Shown: positions 27,149-36,832, numbered from the stretch's first letter. The stretch is DNA of 64,000 nucleotides from Aminobacterium sp. MB27-C1 (GCF_030908405.1 NZ_CP133089.1:558001-622000), one strand, 5' to 3'. Program-made: numbers and translations. The notes: generated by a model not told the origin, from the sequence alone.

Positions 27149-27644
27149 TCTTATCACGGCGCTTGATATTGAAAGTAAAACCTTTTCCAGGGCTATCAGA
27201 GGGTATGACCCCGATCAGGTTGACGAATTCCTTGATCATTTAGCAGAGACGTTACGTCTTATGGGGCAGCAGTTCTCAGACCTGGAACGGGAAAAAATGT
27301 GTTTGGAAGAGCAATTGAAGGAATATAACAATCTTAAGGATACATTGCAGGAAACACTTCTCATGGCTCAAAAAAGTGCAGAAGCGAAAAATGATGCGGC
27401 AAAGCAGGAAGCTGATGCTATTATTTCTGAGGCCCGGGCCAAGGGAGAGAGAATTGTTTTTGAGGCGATGAACGAGCGAGACCGTCATCGACGTGATGCG
27501 GCCAGGTTTTCTGACATGAAACGCGTCTTTAAGAGTGATATGGCAGCTTTGTTGACCAAGTTCTCTTCCTTAATCGATTCTATTGAAGACGATGTTGACG
27601 TTACTCAGGAAATTACTGTAGTTGAGGAGCATCAGGCGGAGTGA
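27141..27644 (+). CDS. divIVA: DivIVA domain protein
   Basis: A 167-residue DivIVA: N-terminal lipid-binding domain ALDIESKTFSRAIRGYDPDQ with VDEFLDHLAETL, then a long coiled coil (about residues 40-150) rich in Glu, Lys and Ala. These proteins bind curved membranes at poles or septa. GTG 27141 overlaps the sepF stop by 8 bases, with AAGGAGGAAC upstream. Confidence 0.92.
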   Translation: MPDLITALDIESKTFSRAIRGYDPDQVDEFLDHLAETLRLMGQQFSDLEREKMCLEEQLKEYNNLKDTLQETLLMAQKSAEAKNDAAKQEADAIISEARAKGERIVFEAMNERDRHRRDAARFSDMKRVFKSDMAALLTKFSSLIDSIEDDVDVTQEITVVEEHQAE

Positions 27645-29728
27645 CCGAACTTGAAGTACATCAGCAACCGATTCGCTACATAAAAGGGGTAGGGGCAGTT
27701 CGAGAAAAACTGTTGAATCGTCTAGAGATAGAGACGGTGGAAGATCTTCTTCTTTTTTTCCCCCGTCGTTACGAAGATCGGAGGGGATTAACCCCCCTTG
27801 CCGATGTAAAGCCGGATACAACAGTTTCTCTTCTCGTTCGTGTTGTTGCTTTGGAAAAACGCCAGACCTCAAGAAAAGGCTTCATGATTATCCAAGCTCT
27901 TCTTACTGATGGACACGATTTCATACGGGCTGTCTGGTTCAATCGGAAGGGACTTGAACGCCTTCTCACTCCAGGGAAGGAAGTTGCATTATATGGTGCA
28001 GTTGAATGGCGATACGGGCAACTGCAAATTACGAGTCCTGAATTTGAAATCATAGAGGAAGGGGAACATCCGGATTCCATTGGACATATTGTGCCGGTTT
28101 ATCCACTTACTGCCGGATTGCAACAACGCTGGTTTCGCAATGTAGTTCGTTTTTGTCTTGAAAATTATAAAATAACGTCGGACCCTCTTCCAACATCTAT
28201 TTGCTTGAAATATGAATTTCCGACGTTCTTCGAAGCTGTTCGTGAAATGCACTATCCACAAGGCAGAAAGAGCTGGAAGAAAGCGCGGGATCGTCTTGCT
28301 TTTCAAGAGCTATTCGTTCTGCAGACAGGAATGGCTCTCCGACGGGGTAAGCGTTCGCATTTTGCAGAAAAAGCGCCAATATTACCTGTAGATGGCCCGT
28401 TGCGGAAAAAGTTTTTAGATGAGGTCTTCCCTTACGCCTTGACTGAAGCGCAAAAGCGAGTCTCTTTCGAAATAAGTTCAGATTTGGAACAGAGCATTCC
28501 CATGCACCGTCTGCTTCAGGGGGATGTGGGCTCGGGAAAGACGGCTATTGCTGTTTTAGCCCTCATTCAAGCTGTGGAAGCTGGGTTTCAAGGAGCATTT
28601 ATGGCTCCTACAGAAATTTTAGCCCAACAACATTACTATCGATTGAAATCCTTATTTAAACATTTGGGAATTTCTGTAGTTTTGCTCGTTGGTTCTTTAA
28701 AAAACAGCGTGAGGGATGATACACTGCACAAAATAGAAAGCGGCGAAGCACAGGTGGTTGTCGGGACCCACGCATTATTCTCAGATCCTGTTCTTTTCTT
28801 GAAACTGGGTTTGGCGGTTATAGATGAACAGCATCGATTTGGAGTGCTTCAAAAAAATGCACTGCGTTCCAAGGGAAGCAATGAGGGCATGGTTCCTCAC
28901 GTGTTGGTGATGACGGCAACGCCCATTCCCAGAACACTTACGCTCTCTGTTTACGGAGATCTTTCTGTCTCTACAATAGATGAGATGCCTCCTGGGAGAA
29001 CTGAGATTCATACTCGCTGGCTCAAGAAAAAAGAAGAGAGGCGATTGTGGACTTTCATTCGGGAGCGATGCTCGGAGAAAGAGAGAGTATATTGGGTGTG
29101 TCCTCTTATTGAAGAGAGTGAAGCCCTTTCAGTAACATCAGTTACGGAAAGATATGAATATTTGCAGGAACTATTTTCTGAACTGAGAGTGGGATTATTA
29201 CATGGACAACTTCCAGCGAAGGAAAAAGAAAACGTGATGAATCATTTCGCCGCGGGGAAACTTGATATACTCGTATCGACTACTGTTATAGAAGTTGGAG
29301 TTGATGTTCCTGAGGCGACGGTCATGATTATCGAAGATGCGGATCGTTTTGGTCTTTCGCAACTTCATCAACTTCGTGGTCGAGTGGGAAGAGGAAAAAA
29401 ACAGGGGTATTGCGTTCTTTTAAGCAACCCATCAACAAAGGAAGCTGTGGAACGGCTAAAGGTTATGTGTGCGACAACTGACGGATTTAAAATAGCGGAA
29501 GCAGATTTGAAACTTCGCGGTCCAGGAGAAGTTTGTGGCATCAGACAGCATGGAATTACAGATTTTCGTGTGGCTGATTTATTGAAAGATCGTTCTCTCT
29601 TGGAATTGGCCCGAAAAGATGCGTCTGATCTGATCGAAAAGGATTCACGACTTGAAAAAGAACCGGAACTTTTGAACTACGTGTTAAGAACAGTTGGACG
29701 AAACCTGGATTTGGTGGGAATTGCATGA
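27641..29728 (+). CDS. recG: ATP-dependent DNA helicase RecG
   Basis: A 695-residue superfamily 2 helicase that remodels stalled forks and Holliday junctions. The N-terminal wedge (OB) domain includes PIRYIKGVGAVREKLLNRL. Motor motifs are LLQGDVGSGKTAIAVLAL (I), VIDEQHRFGV (II), LVMTATPIPRTLTLS (III), IVSTTVIEVGVDVPEA-like ILVSTTVIEVGVDVPEAT and QLHQLRGRVGRGKKQGYC (VI). Start GTG 27641 overlaps the divIVA stop. Confidence 0.97.
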   Translation: MTELEVHQQPIRYIKGVGAVREKLLNRLEIETVEDLLLFFPRRYEDRRGLTPLADVKPDTTVSLLVRVVALEKRQTSRKGFMIIQALLTDGHDFIRAVWFNRKGLERLLTPGKEVALYGAVEWRYGQLQITSPEFEIIEEGEHPDSIGHIVPVYPLTAGLQQRWFRNVVRFCLENYKITSDPLPTSICLKYEFPTFFEAVREMHYPQGRKSWKKARDRLAFQELFVLQTGMALRRGKRSHFAEKAPILPVDGPLRKKFLDEVFPYALTEAQKRVSFEISSDLEQSIPMHRLLQGDVGSGKTAIAVLALIQAVEAGFQGAFMAPTEILAQQHYYRLKSLFKHLGISVVLLVGSLKNSVRDDTLHKIESGEAQVVVGTHALFSDPVLFLKLGLAVIDEQHRFGVLQKNALRSKGSNEGMVPHVLVMTATPIPRTLTLSVYGDLSVSTIDEMPPGRTEIHTRWLKKKEERRLWTFIRERCSEKERVYWVCPLIEESEALSVTSVTERYEYLQELFSELRVGLLHGQLPAKEKENVMNHFAAGKLDILVSTTVIEVGVDVPEATVMIIEDADRFGLSQLHQLRGRVGRGKKQGYCVLLSNPSTKEAVERLKVMCATTDGFKIAEADLKLRGPGEVCGIRQHGITDFRVADLLKDRSLLELARKDASDLIEKDSRLEKEPELLNYVLRTVGRNLDLVGIA

Positions 29729-30159
29729 ATGAAGAATATTTTGAAAACTATCTTCAGCGTTTGTTGACCCGTGGAGCCTATACGTGTTGGCAAATTCAGG
29801 ATAAACTCATAAAGAAGGGTGCAGCTGAAGAAGTAGCACATACATTGGTAGAAAAATATACAGAATTGGGCTTTCTAGATGATGAAGCCTATAGTATTCT
29901 TTATGTAGCATCTCATGTGGGGTGGGGTGACCGAAAGTTACGGGACGAGCTGAGACGACGAAAAGTGAGTCCTACGATAATTCAAAAGGTGCTCGAGGAA
30001 GCGGAAACAGACGAAGTACATCGTGCGTGTGTCTTGGCACAGGAGTGGAAGCGGCATGATGTTGATTCTCGAAAAATATGGGGACGATTGATACGTCGTG
30101 GATTTTCTGCCAGTTCCTGCAAGATTGCTTTGGAAAGGACTTGTGAGCCTTTCCGTTGA
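29725..30159 (+). CDS. recX: Regulatory protein RecX
   Basis: A 144-residue all-helical RecX with tandem three-helix repeats: YLQRLLTRGAYTCWQIQDKL, KYTELGFLDDEAYS, GWGDRKLRDELRRRKVSP and a final KIWGRLIRRGFSASSCKIAL. RecX caps RecA filaments and limits recombination. It overlaps the recG stop by 4 bases (ATGA). recA itself is not in the window. Confidence 0.85.
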   Translation: MNEEYFENYLQRLLTRGAYTCWQIQDKLIKKGAAEEVAHTLVEKYTELGFLDDEAYSILYVASHVGWGDRKLRDELRRRKVSPTIIQKVLEEAETDEVHRACVLAQEWKRHDVDSRKIWGRLIRRGFSASSCKIALERTCEPFR

Positions 30160-30251
30160 TCTGTAAAATAGAATCCTCAGCACTACGTGTGCGGTCTTAA
30201 AATGTTACTGATCAGCACCTTGATAATAAAATGAGGAGTGATAGGCCAATT

Positions 30252-31793
30252 ATGCAAATGATGACTGCTATTATAGGAATAGCTGCTGGCCTTGCTGCTG
30301 GAGTTGCAGCAGGGTTCATGCTTTCAAAGACTATTGGAGCCAAACATCTTGAAAATGCCAAATTACGAGCAGAAACAATTCTTAAAGAGGCTCTTCAAGA
30401 GGGGGAACAGCGTAAACGGGAGAAGTTGGCGGAGGCTCGCGAAGAAGCGTATAAACTTCGTCAGGAAGTTGAACGGGAAAGTAAGGAGCGTCGCTTGGAA
30501 CTTCAAAGAGCAGAACGACGCCTTGAGCAAAAAGAAGAAAATCTTGATAAAAAGATGGACCGGATTGGTCACAAAGAGGAAGAACTTCGTCAACGTAAAG
30601 ACGATATAGAGAAACAGTCTGCCGAGGTAGAGCTTGTTCGACAGGAACAGGTTAAACGCCTTGAAGAGATTGCTCAAATGTCGAGAGAAGAGGCCCGTCA
30701 GATTCTTCTTAAAGAGACAGAAGACGATATGCAGCATGATTTGGGCATGCTTATGAAAGATTTAGAGGAACGAACGCGGCGAGAAGCGGAGAAAAAGGGG
30801 AAAGAAGTTCTTGCGACGGCTATCCAACGTTGTGCTGTTGAACAGACATCGGAAGTCGCCGTGAGTGTCGTGCCTCTGCCTTCTGATGAAATGAAGGGAC
30901 GTATTATTGGCCGTGAAGGACGAAATATTCGTTCCTTTGAAACCTTGACAGGCGTAGATCTTATTGTTGATGACACGCCAGAAGCTGTGACTTTGAGCAG
31001 TTTTGATCCTGTACGAAGAGAGGTTGCACGTCTTTCTCTCGAAAGACTTGTTGCCGATGGAAGGATTCATCCTGCCCGGATCGAAGAACTGGTGGAAAAG
31101 GCAACAAAAGATGTTGATGAGCAGATACTTGAAGCTGGAGAAACCGCCCTTTTGGAAACAGGCGTTAAAAATATGCACGATGAGCTTATTCGCCTTATAG
31201 GTCAATTGCGATATCGATATAGCTACGGACAAAATGCCTTACAGCATAGCCTTGAAGTATCACACTTATCGGGTATTATCGCTGCTGAATTGGGTGTTGA
31301 TGAGGAGTTGGCCAGACGAGCCGGTTTGTTGCATGATATAGGGAAGGCTGTGGACCATCAGATAGAGGGGCCTCACGCCCTTATCGGAGCAGACTTGGCG
31401 AAACGGTATGGCGAATCTCCAGAAATCATAAATGCTATCGCGGCACATCATGAAGATGTAGAGCAGCAGTCGGTGTTTGACGTTATTGTTGCTGCTGCAG
31501 ATGCTGTGAGCGCATCTCGTCCGGGAGCTAGAAGAGAAAGCCTTGACGCATATATACGCAGACTCGAAAAGCTGGAGGAAGTAGCGAAATCTTTCAAGGG
31601 AGTAAGTAAAGCATTCGCTATACAGGCTGGACGTGAAGTTCGCGTTGTGGTCTCTCCCAATGTGACGGATGAAGGCGTTGTTTATAAAATAGCCTATGAT
31701 ATCGCCCGTAAGATCGAAGAAGAGATGAAATATCCAGGTCAGATCAAAGTCACGGTAACACGTGAGGTTCGGGCAACAGAATATGCGAAGTAG
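30252..31793 (+). CDS. rny: Ribonuclease Y
   Basis: A 513-residue membrane-anchored endoribonuclease. Order of parts: N-terminal transmembrane helix ([18 protein letters not shown]), long charged coiled coil (about residues 25-190), KH domain ([20 protein letters not shown]), HD domain with catalytic [12 protein letters not shown] and [11 protein letters not shown], and a C-terminal domain ending [13 protein letters not shown]. The start ATG 30252 follows GAGGAGTGA (30232-30240); an ATG at 30231 is in frame but has no site. It precedes ymdB, the usual partner. Confidence 0.96.
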   Translation: MQMMTAIIGIAAGLAAGVAAGFMLSKTIGAKHLENAKLRAETILKEALQEGEQRKREKLAEAREEAYKLRQEVERESKERRLELQRAERRLEQKEENLDKKMDRIGHKEEELRQRKDDIEKQSAEVELVRQEQVKRLEEIAQMSREEARQILLKETEDDMQHDLGMLMKDLEERTRREAEKKGKEVLATAIQRCAVEQTSEVAVSVVPLPSDEMKGRIIGREGRNIRSFETLTGVDLIVDDTPEAVTLSSFDPVRREVARLSLERLVADGRIHPARIEELVEKATKDVDEQILEAGETALLETGVKNMHDELIRLIGQLRYRYSYGQNALQHSLEVSHLSGIIAAELGVDEELARRAGLLHDIGKAVDHQIEGPHALIGADLAKRYGESPEIINAIAAHHEDVEQQSVFDVIVAAADAVSASRPGARRESLDAYIRRLEKLEEVAKSFKGVSKAFAIQAGREVRVVVSPNVTDEGVVYKIAYDIARKIEEEMKYPGQIKVTVTREVRATEYAK

Positions 31794-31802
31794 GCATTTG
31801 CG

Positions 31803-32591
31803 ATGATGAGAATACTTTTCGTTGGAGATATAGTGGGGCGACCGGGTCGAAAAACTTTTTTGACCCAGTTGCCTCTTCTTAAGAAAGAATTTTCGAAGAT
31901 TGATTTTGTCATTGTTAATGGTGAAAATGCTGCTGCTGGAAAGGGCTTGACGGAGAAAATCAAAGACGAGTTCTTTGATGCAGGAGTAGATGGTATTACA
32001 TCAGGAAATCATATTTGGGATAGGTCTGATTTTTACACAGTTTTAGACGAAGAAACTCGAATAGTGCGGCCTGCTAACTATCCGCCAGGGTGTCCTGGAA
32101 TAGGAGTGACTGTTCTTTCGAAACGAGGATTGAAGCTTGGCCTTATAAATTTGCAGGGTCGGGTTTTTATGCCTGATACTGACTGTCCTTTTCGTAAGGC
32201 TGATGAAATTTTAGAAGATTTTGCCGATGTTCCCACCCTAATTGATTTTCACGCAGAGGCAACATCTGAAAAGAGGGTTTTAGGTTTTTATCTTGATGGC
32301 AGAGTTTCAGCTTTTCTTGGAACCCATACTCACGTACAGACAGCTGACGAAGAAATTCTACCAAAAGGAACAGCATATATTTCTGATGTAGGAATGACAG
32401 GTGCGCATCACAGCGCTATTGGTATGACGTTAGAAAGTGTTTTGCCAAAATTCCTTACAGGTCTCCCCTCTCGATTTCAAGTGGCCAGCGACGATTTGCG
32501 TCTTAATGCTGTGCTTATTGATATCGACACAGAGACTAAAAAAGCTACACACATAGAAAGAATAGTACGAGTATTAGACGAAGAAAACTAA
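31803..32591 (+). CDS. ymdB: YmdB-family metallophosphoesterase
   Basis: A 262-residue calcineurin-like phosphodiesterase of the TIGR00282 type. Metal-binding motifs are LFVGDIVGRPGRK, VNGENAAAGKG, TSGNHIWD and FLGTHTHVQTADE. B. subtilis YmdB hydrolyses cyclic nucleotides and influences biofilm and RNA decay; that function is inferred by homology only. Located 9 bases after rny, followed by a bidirectional terminator. Tandem ATGs at 31803 and 31806 leave a one-residue start ambiguity. Confidence 0.93.
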   Translation: MMRILFVGDIVGRPGRKTFLTQLPLLKKEFSKIDFVIVNGENAAAGKGLTEKIKDEFFDAGVDGITSGNHIWDRSDFYTVLDEETRIVRPANYPPGCPGIGVTVLSKRGLKLGLINLQGRVFMPDTDCPFRKADEILEDFADVPTLIDFHAEATSEKRVLGFYLDGRVSAFLGTHTHVQTADEEILPKGTAYISDVGMTGAHHSAIGMTLESVLPKFLTGLPSRFQVASDDLRLNAVLIDIDTETKKATHIERIVRVLDEEN

Positions 32592-32621
32592 TAAGATAAT
32601 AAAAAAATTGATTAATAAAAC

Positions 32622-32657
32622 AAAAGGGAGGAGCTTTCAAAAGCTCCTCCCTTTTTT
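32622..32657. terminator. Bidirectional terminator between ymdB and hypE
   Basis: AAAAGGGAGGAGCTT (32622-32636) pairs perfectly with AAGCTCCTCCCTTTT (32641-32655), 15 bp with a 4-base loop. It has T-runs on both strands, between convergent genes. Confidence 0.92.
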
Positions 32658-32685
32658 AATCATGTAATTTTTATAATCTGCGGTC

Positions 32686-33675
32686 TTAGCAGATACGGGG
32701 CAACATTTCACCTACTGGCATATCCACTACTCGCATACCACCTATTTTTGTCTGAAGAGCAACCATTCCCTTATGTTCTTCAGTGACACTGCCTATTATT
32801 GAGGCTTCTTGGCAAAGAGGGTTTTCCCGTAAAATATTCAATACCTTATCTGCGTCTTTCGGGTCAACTCCTATGGCTGCACATCCTTCACACGCTAAAT
32901 AAAGCGGATCAAAACCTAAAATATCACAGACAGACTGCACTGATGAACGAATAGGAATGCCCTCTTCTGAGAGTGTTACTCCTAATTGTCGTCCTTCGGC
33001 CCATTCGCACATAACCGTGCCCAGCCCTCCTCGGGTGCAGTCGCGCATACAGCGTAACCCATCAATTTTGAGCAGTGGTTCTAATGCTGGCCAAAGAGGA
33101 GCACAATCACTTTTCAGGTCTTCCGGATTAAGATCAAAACGGCTTGCCCCTATTGCTGCACCGTGTCGTCCTATAGATGTACTGACGATAATCGTATCGC
33201 TTGGCTGGAGAAGATTCATCCCCAACGGGGCAGGTGTAACTCTTTCTCCAACAGCGCATGTTGTTATGAAAAGACCTTCAACGTGCCCCTTGGGAACTAC
33301 TTTAGTATCCCCTGCTACAAGCTGAATGCCGAGTTTTTGGCATATCGAAGAGGCACTTTTCATATATCGTGTGAGTTCATCTATATGAAAACCTTCTTCT
33401 GCAACAACACTCATCGTTATAAATTGAGGTTTAACCCCACGAACGGCTAAGTCATTTGCACTTCCGCAGATTGCAAGCTCTCCAATATCCCCACCTGGAA
33501 AATCTCGAGGCGAAACAGTAAAGCTATCAATGGTTACACCAATCTTCTCCCAGATAAGAGCACAATCTTCAAGATCTGACGTAAGATTTTTTTTAGGAAA
33601 GACGGAAAGAATGACCTGTATAAGATCTTGAGTTAATCGTCCGCCACTTCCGTGGCCAAGTGTGACTTTTTCCAG
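32686..33675 (-). CDS. hypE: Hydrogenase maturation protein HypE, apparent CTG start
   Basis: HypE with HypF makes the CN ligands of the [NiFe] centre; the protein ends in the conserved PRIC whose Cys carries the thiocarboxamide. The reading frame is open up to a TGA at 33684-33682, and its start holds the diagnostic VTLGHGSGGRLTQDL and later IGVTIDSFTVSP and PGGDIGELA. The PurM-like core follows (MRDCTRGGLGTVM, ACEGCAAIGV). No ATG, GTG or TTG exists between that stop and the GHGSGG motif. The only workable codon is CTG at 33675, 9 bases after AGGAGG, giving 329 residues. An ATG at 33414 would delete about 87 conserved residues. It overlaps hypD by 43 bases. Confidence 0.88.
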   Translation of the reverse strand: MEKVTLGHGSGGRLTQDLIQVILSVFPKKNLTSDLEDCALIWEKIGVTIDSFTVSPRDFPGGDIGELAICGSANDLAVRGVKPQFITMSVVAEEGFHIDELTRYMKSASSICQKLGIQLVAGDTKVVPKGHVEGLFITTCAVGERVTPAPLGMNLLQPSDTIIVSTSIGRHGAAIGASRFDLNPEDLKSDCAPLWPALEPLLKIDGLRCMRDCTRGGLGTVMCEWAEGRQLGVTLSEEGIPIRSSVQSVCDILGFDPLYLACEGCAAIGVDPKDADKVLNILRENPLCQEASIIGSVTEEHKGMVALQTKIGGMRVVDMPVGEMLPRIC

Positions 33676-34811
33676 GGAGATTCACCTCCTCTATTATATT
33701 TGTAGTATGCAGAGCAAGACCCTTCACTTGAGACCATACATGGTCCAACGGGAGTCATAGGTGTGCATCGTTTAGCGAAAAGAGGGCATTCCAATGGACG
33801 TATATGCCCTGCTAAAACATCACCACAACGGCATCCTGCAGGAGGAGGCGGTGATGTAAGTGTTATTTGAAACCGAAGAAGGGTATCAAACGATGAAAAC
33901 TCTTCCTTAAGCATATATCCGGAGAGAGGAATTTCTCCCAAGCCTCTCCATCGAGCAGAGCAGGGTGTAAATACCCGGTCTATCATTGAAAGAGCTTTTT
34001 GATTGCCTTCTGGTCGGACAGCTCGTGGATAGAGAGAGTGTAAAACAGCCTGACCATTTGCATGTTGAAAGACAAGGTCAGCAATGGCCAAAAGAATATC
34101 CATTGGTTCGAATCCGGCAATAGCACAAGGAATTTTATATTTTTGGGCAATGAACCGATAGGCGTTGTGTCCGAGAATAACACTGACGTGACCAGGAAGA
34201 ATAAAACCATCTATTTTCAGGTCTGGATCTTGAACTAATTGCTCCAAAACGGGAGGTGTTTGTTTGTGATAACTCAGAATAGAGAAATTTGAAATGTTCT
34301 TTTCGCGCGCTTCGAGAACGGTAGCTGCGGTTGCTGGAGCAGTTGTTTCAAAACCCACAGCCAAAAAAACAACTTCTCGTTCGGGGTTATTTTCTGCAAT
34401 GGATAAAGCCTGAGCTGCGCTTGTTACCAGTCGAACATCCTTCCCCTCGCTTTTTCTCTCGGAGAGAGAGCTCTTGGTTCCAGGAACACGAAGCATATCT
34501 CCGTAGGTTGCTACTGTGATTTGTGGCATGTCAAGAATGTCTATGGCGCAATCGATCTCTCCTTGATCTGTCACACAGACGGGACATCCTGGTCCAGATA
34601 CAAGAGATAACTCTTCAGGAAGAAGAGAGCGGATTCCTGAACGGAATATAGAGACTGTATGTGTTCCGCATACTTCCATAAAAGTTAATGGTTTTGAAAT
34701 TCTCTGGCCGATGGCTTCTATTACATGTTGAGCTGTAAAAGAGGCCTTGAAGGGGTTGGATTTTTTATCGGACTTTTGCATGGCTCTGTTCGGCATATTG
34801 ATAAATTTCAT
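33633..34811 (-). CDS. hypD: Hydrogenase maturation protein HypD
   Basis: A roughly 392-residue iron-sulfur scaffold for assembling Fe(CN)2CO. Conserved motifs: FMEVCGTHTVSIFRSGIR, SGPGCPVCVT, VFLAVGFETTAP, GFILPGHVSVILG, PCAIAGFEPMDILL, and the C-terminal Cys-rich cluster CRCGDVLAGHIRPLECPLFA, then CTPMTPVGPCMVSSEGSCSA. The start is uncertain: Met codons at 34811, 34796 and 34781 all overlap the end of hypC and none has a clear ribosome-binding site, so coupled translation is likely. It sits between hypC and hypE on one transcript. Confidence 0.94.
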   Translation of the reverse strand: MKFINMPNRAMQKSDKKSNPFKASFTAQHVIEAIGQRISKPLTFMEVCGTHTVSIFRSGIRSLLPEELSLVSGPGCPVCVTDQGEIDCAIDILDMPQITVATYGDMLRVPGTKSSLSERKSEGKDVRLVTSAAQALSIAENNPEREVVFLAVGFETTAPATAATVLEAREKNISNFSILSYHKQTPPVLEQLVQDPDLKIDGFILPGHVSVILGHNAYRFIAQKYKIPCAIAGFEPMDILLAIADLVFQHANGQAVLHSLYPRAVRPEGNQKALSMIDRVFTPCSARWRGLGEIPLSGYMLKEEFSSFDTLLRFQITLTSPPPPAGCRCGDVLAGHIRPLECPLFAKRCTPMTPVGPCMVSSEGSCSAYYKYNRGGESPWKKSHLATEVADD

Positions 34812-35010
34812 CCCAAAGGGCCCGCAACTCTATTGAATCGTCTTTTTCTAGTTTTTCAATAGCAAAACCCGCATGTACCAGAACGGTATCTCCTATTTCA
34901 ACAGAGTCTAACAAGTCTGTACGAACTTCAACCTGAACGGAACCTGTGTTGGCTAACGCTTTGTTTTCACCTAAGAATTTTTCTATTGTGTGAGGAACAG
35001 CAAGACACAT
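34765..35010 (-). CDS. hypC: Hydrogenase maturation chaperone HypC
   Basis: An 81-residue HypC/HybG chaperone. The invariant N-terminus MCLAVPHTIEKF with Cys2 fixes the start at 35010, and GGAAGGAGTG lies just upstream; the frame extends 8 codons further without reason. It carries Fe(CN)2CO intermediates with HypD to the hydrogenase large subunit. hypA, hypB, hypF and structural hydrogenase genes are not in the window. Confidence 0.93.
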   Translation of the reverse strand: MCLAVPHTIEKFLGENKALANTGSVQVEVRTDLLDSVEIGDTVLVHAGFAIEKLEKDDSIELRALWDEIYQYAEQSHAKVR

Positions 35011-35037
35011 CTCGTCTATCACTCCTTCCGACATATA

Positions 35038-35065
35038 ATTCTACTCTATATCATTTCTTATGCAA
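35038..35065 (-). promoter_or_regulatory. Candidate promoter of hypCDE
   Basis: On the minus strand: TTGCAT (35065-35060), a 16-base spacer and TAGAAT (35043-35038), placing transcription start near 35030 and the hypC ribosome-binding site about 10 bases later. Confidence 0.4.
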
Positions 35066-35299
35066 TGGACAGAAAAAATAAAAGAATTTTTGATCATTTT
35101 ATTTTCATTTAAGGGCTACAATTATTAACCTCTTGATGTATAATTGAAGTACATTATCGTATATCTTGAATAATGCCAATCTTGAGTATTTTCAAATTTA
35201 GTTGTTGAGTGTGGGGAGGTGGAAGAGGAAAAAATAGAGTGAGAGTCGAATGTTACAAAAGTTTTTAGTAGTCAGATGAAAAGGGGGGTTATATGGAAG

Positions 35300-36637
35300 A
35301 TGAGTAACAATGGAGAGAGAGAACAGTGGGGAAGTAGAATAGGTTTTATTCTTGCGGCCGCTGGTTCAGCCGTTGGTTTGGGAAACATTTGGCGTTTCCC
35401 TTATATCACTGGCCAAAATGGTGGAGGAGCTTTTGTTCTTATTTATGTTGCACTTGTTTTTGTTATCGGCTTCTCCGTTATGCTTGCAGAGGTAGCCATT
35501 GGACGTCGCGCTCAGTTGAATGCTGTAGGGTCATTTAAAAAATTAAAAGGTGGAGCTTGGCCGATCGTTGGCTGGATGGGTGTCGCTGCAGGGTTTATTA
35601 TTTTGTCTTATTACGGAGTTATTGGCGGTTGGACTATTAAATACTTTATTAGCTCATGGACAGGGCTCATGGAAGCAGGAGCTGCTGGCAAGGCTGGAGA
35701 TGTATTTGGCGGTTTCGTAACAAATACGCCACAAGTTATTATGTTCCAAGCGCTTTTTATGATAGTAACTATTTGGGTTGTCTATCGTGGTATAGGCGAA
35801 GGAATTGAAAAGTATTGTAAAGTGTTGATGCCAGCGCTTTTTGTAATTCTTTTGATTCTTATTGTTCGTTCTGTGACTCTTGAAGGCGCAGGAAAAGGGC
35901 TTGAATTCTATCTTAAACCCGACATGTCGAAAATTACCGGAGATACTTTCTTGGCAGCGTTAGGTCAGGCTTTCTTCTCTCTTTCTCTTGGCATGGGATG
36001 TATGATTACGTATGGCAGCTATTTGACGAGAAATACGACAATACCAAGTGCTGTTGGTCAGATATGCTTTATCGACACAATGGTAGCCTTACTTGCTGGT
36101 CTCGTTATTTTCCCGGCAGTTTTTGCATTTGGTGTCGAAGCCGGAGCTGGCCCGGGGCTTACATTTGTTACGTTGCCATCTGTCTTTTCTCAGATGCCTG
36201 GTGGTCCCATTTGGTCATCACTATTCTTTTTGCTTCTCTTCATAGCGGCGCTAACGTCTGCTATTTCTTTGCTTGAAGTGGTTTCTGCTTACTTTATCGA
36301 TGAAATGGGATGGGGACGACCCAAGGCTGCGTTGCTTATGGGACTGACAATTTTCCTGTTGGGTATTCCTTCTGCAATTTCTCTTGCAGGCAATTTGAAA
36401 GTTGCGGGAAAAGATTTCCTTGATGCGGCGGACTTTTTGGCTTCTAACGTGTTGTTACCTTTAGGTGGACTCTTCATTGCCCTTTTTGTCGGCTGGGTCT
36501 GGACAGAGACTGCGCGTAAAGAGGTTAGCAACGATGGCACATATCAATTTGGTCTGATGGATGTATGGATTTGGATATGTAGAACTGTTGCCCCAATAGC
36601 CATTGCTATCATTTTCTGGCAGGGGTTGAAATGGTAA
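35300..36637 (+). CDS. Sodium:neurotransmitter symporter (NSS/SNF) family amino-acid transporter
   Basis: A 445-residue LeuT-fold transporter with about 11-12 hydrophobic helices. The family signature is REQWGSRIGFILAAAGSAVG with LGNIWRFPYITGQNGGGAF in TM1, which carries Na+ and substrate contacts. Na+-coupled uptake of an amino acid is expected. Its place directly before the glycine riboswitch and grd operon suggests glycine or a related amino acid, but this is inference. ATG 35300 fits the AAAAGGGGGG site slightly better than ATG 35276, which overlaps it. A TATAAT at 35139-35144 may be its -10, but no matching -35 is seen. It is followed by its own terminator, so it is a separate unit from grd. 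Confidence 0.9.
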   Translation: MSNNGEREQWGSRIGFILAAAGSAVGLGNIWRFPYITGQNGGGAFVLIYVALVFVIGFSVMLAEVAIGRRAQLNAVGSFKKLKGGAWPIVGWMGVAAGFIILSYYGVIGGWTIKYFISSWTGLMEAGAAGKAGDVFGGFVTNTPQVIMFQALFMIVTIWVVYRGIGEGIEKYCKVLMPALFVILLILIVRSVTLEGAGKGLEFYLKPDMSKITGDTFLAALGQAFFSLSLGMGCMITYGSYLTRNTTIPSAVGQICFIDTMVALLAGLVIFPAVFAFGVEAGAGPGLTFVTLPSVFSQMPGGPIWSSLFFLLLFIAALTSAISLLEVVSAYFIDEMGWGRPKAALLMGLTIFLLGIPSAISLAGNLKVAGKDFLDAADFLASNVLLPLGGLFIALFVGWVWTETARKEVSNDGTYQFGLMDVWIWICRTVAPIAIAIIFWQGLKW

Positions 36638-36705
36638 AAGAGTAGTAAGGTAATAAAAGTGAAATCAGCAGCGGGTTTTGACAATAGCTGCTTAAAGTAA
36701 AGATA

Positions 36706-36736
36706 ACAGGGGGGAGAATAATTCCCCCTGTATTTT
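36706..36736 (+). terminator. Terminator of the NSS transporter gene
   Basis: ACAGGGGG (36706-36713) pairs with CCCCCTGT (36724-36731), followed by ATTTT. It isolates the transporter from the riboswitch-controlled operon. Confidence 0.75.
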
Positions 36737-36782
36737 GTATATTTATGTGAATAGGATGAAAGTTTCATTTTTCACAAGGGCC

Positions 36783-36810
36783 TTGACTATCATCACTTAT
36801 AGTGTAGAAT
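36783..36810 (+). promoter_or_regulatory. Promoter of the glycine reductase operon
   Basis: TTGACT (36783-36788), a 16-base spacer and TAGAAT (36805-36810). Predicted transcription begins near 36817, just before the riboswitch aptamer. Confidence 0.7.
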
Positions 36811-36832
36811 CATAACAGATTGCCGGAGGAAG

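Noticed and set aside
33412-33414. ATG at 33414 as the hypE start
   Set aside because: It would delete about 87 residues that include the family-defining GHGSGG and PGGDIGE motifs, and no ribosome-binding site precedes it.
34104-34114. GGTTCGAATCC, the T-loop consensus of a tRNA gene
   Set aside because: It lies inside the conserved hypD coding sequence (AGFEPMD region on the minus strand), and no acceptor, D or anticodon arms can be placed around it.
36678-36707. A perfect TTGACA followed 18 bases later by GATAAC as a second grd promoter
   Set aside because: Transcription would start inside the terminator of the NSS transporter gene, and a better placed promoter exists at 36783-36810.
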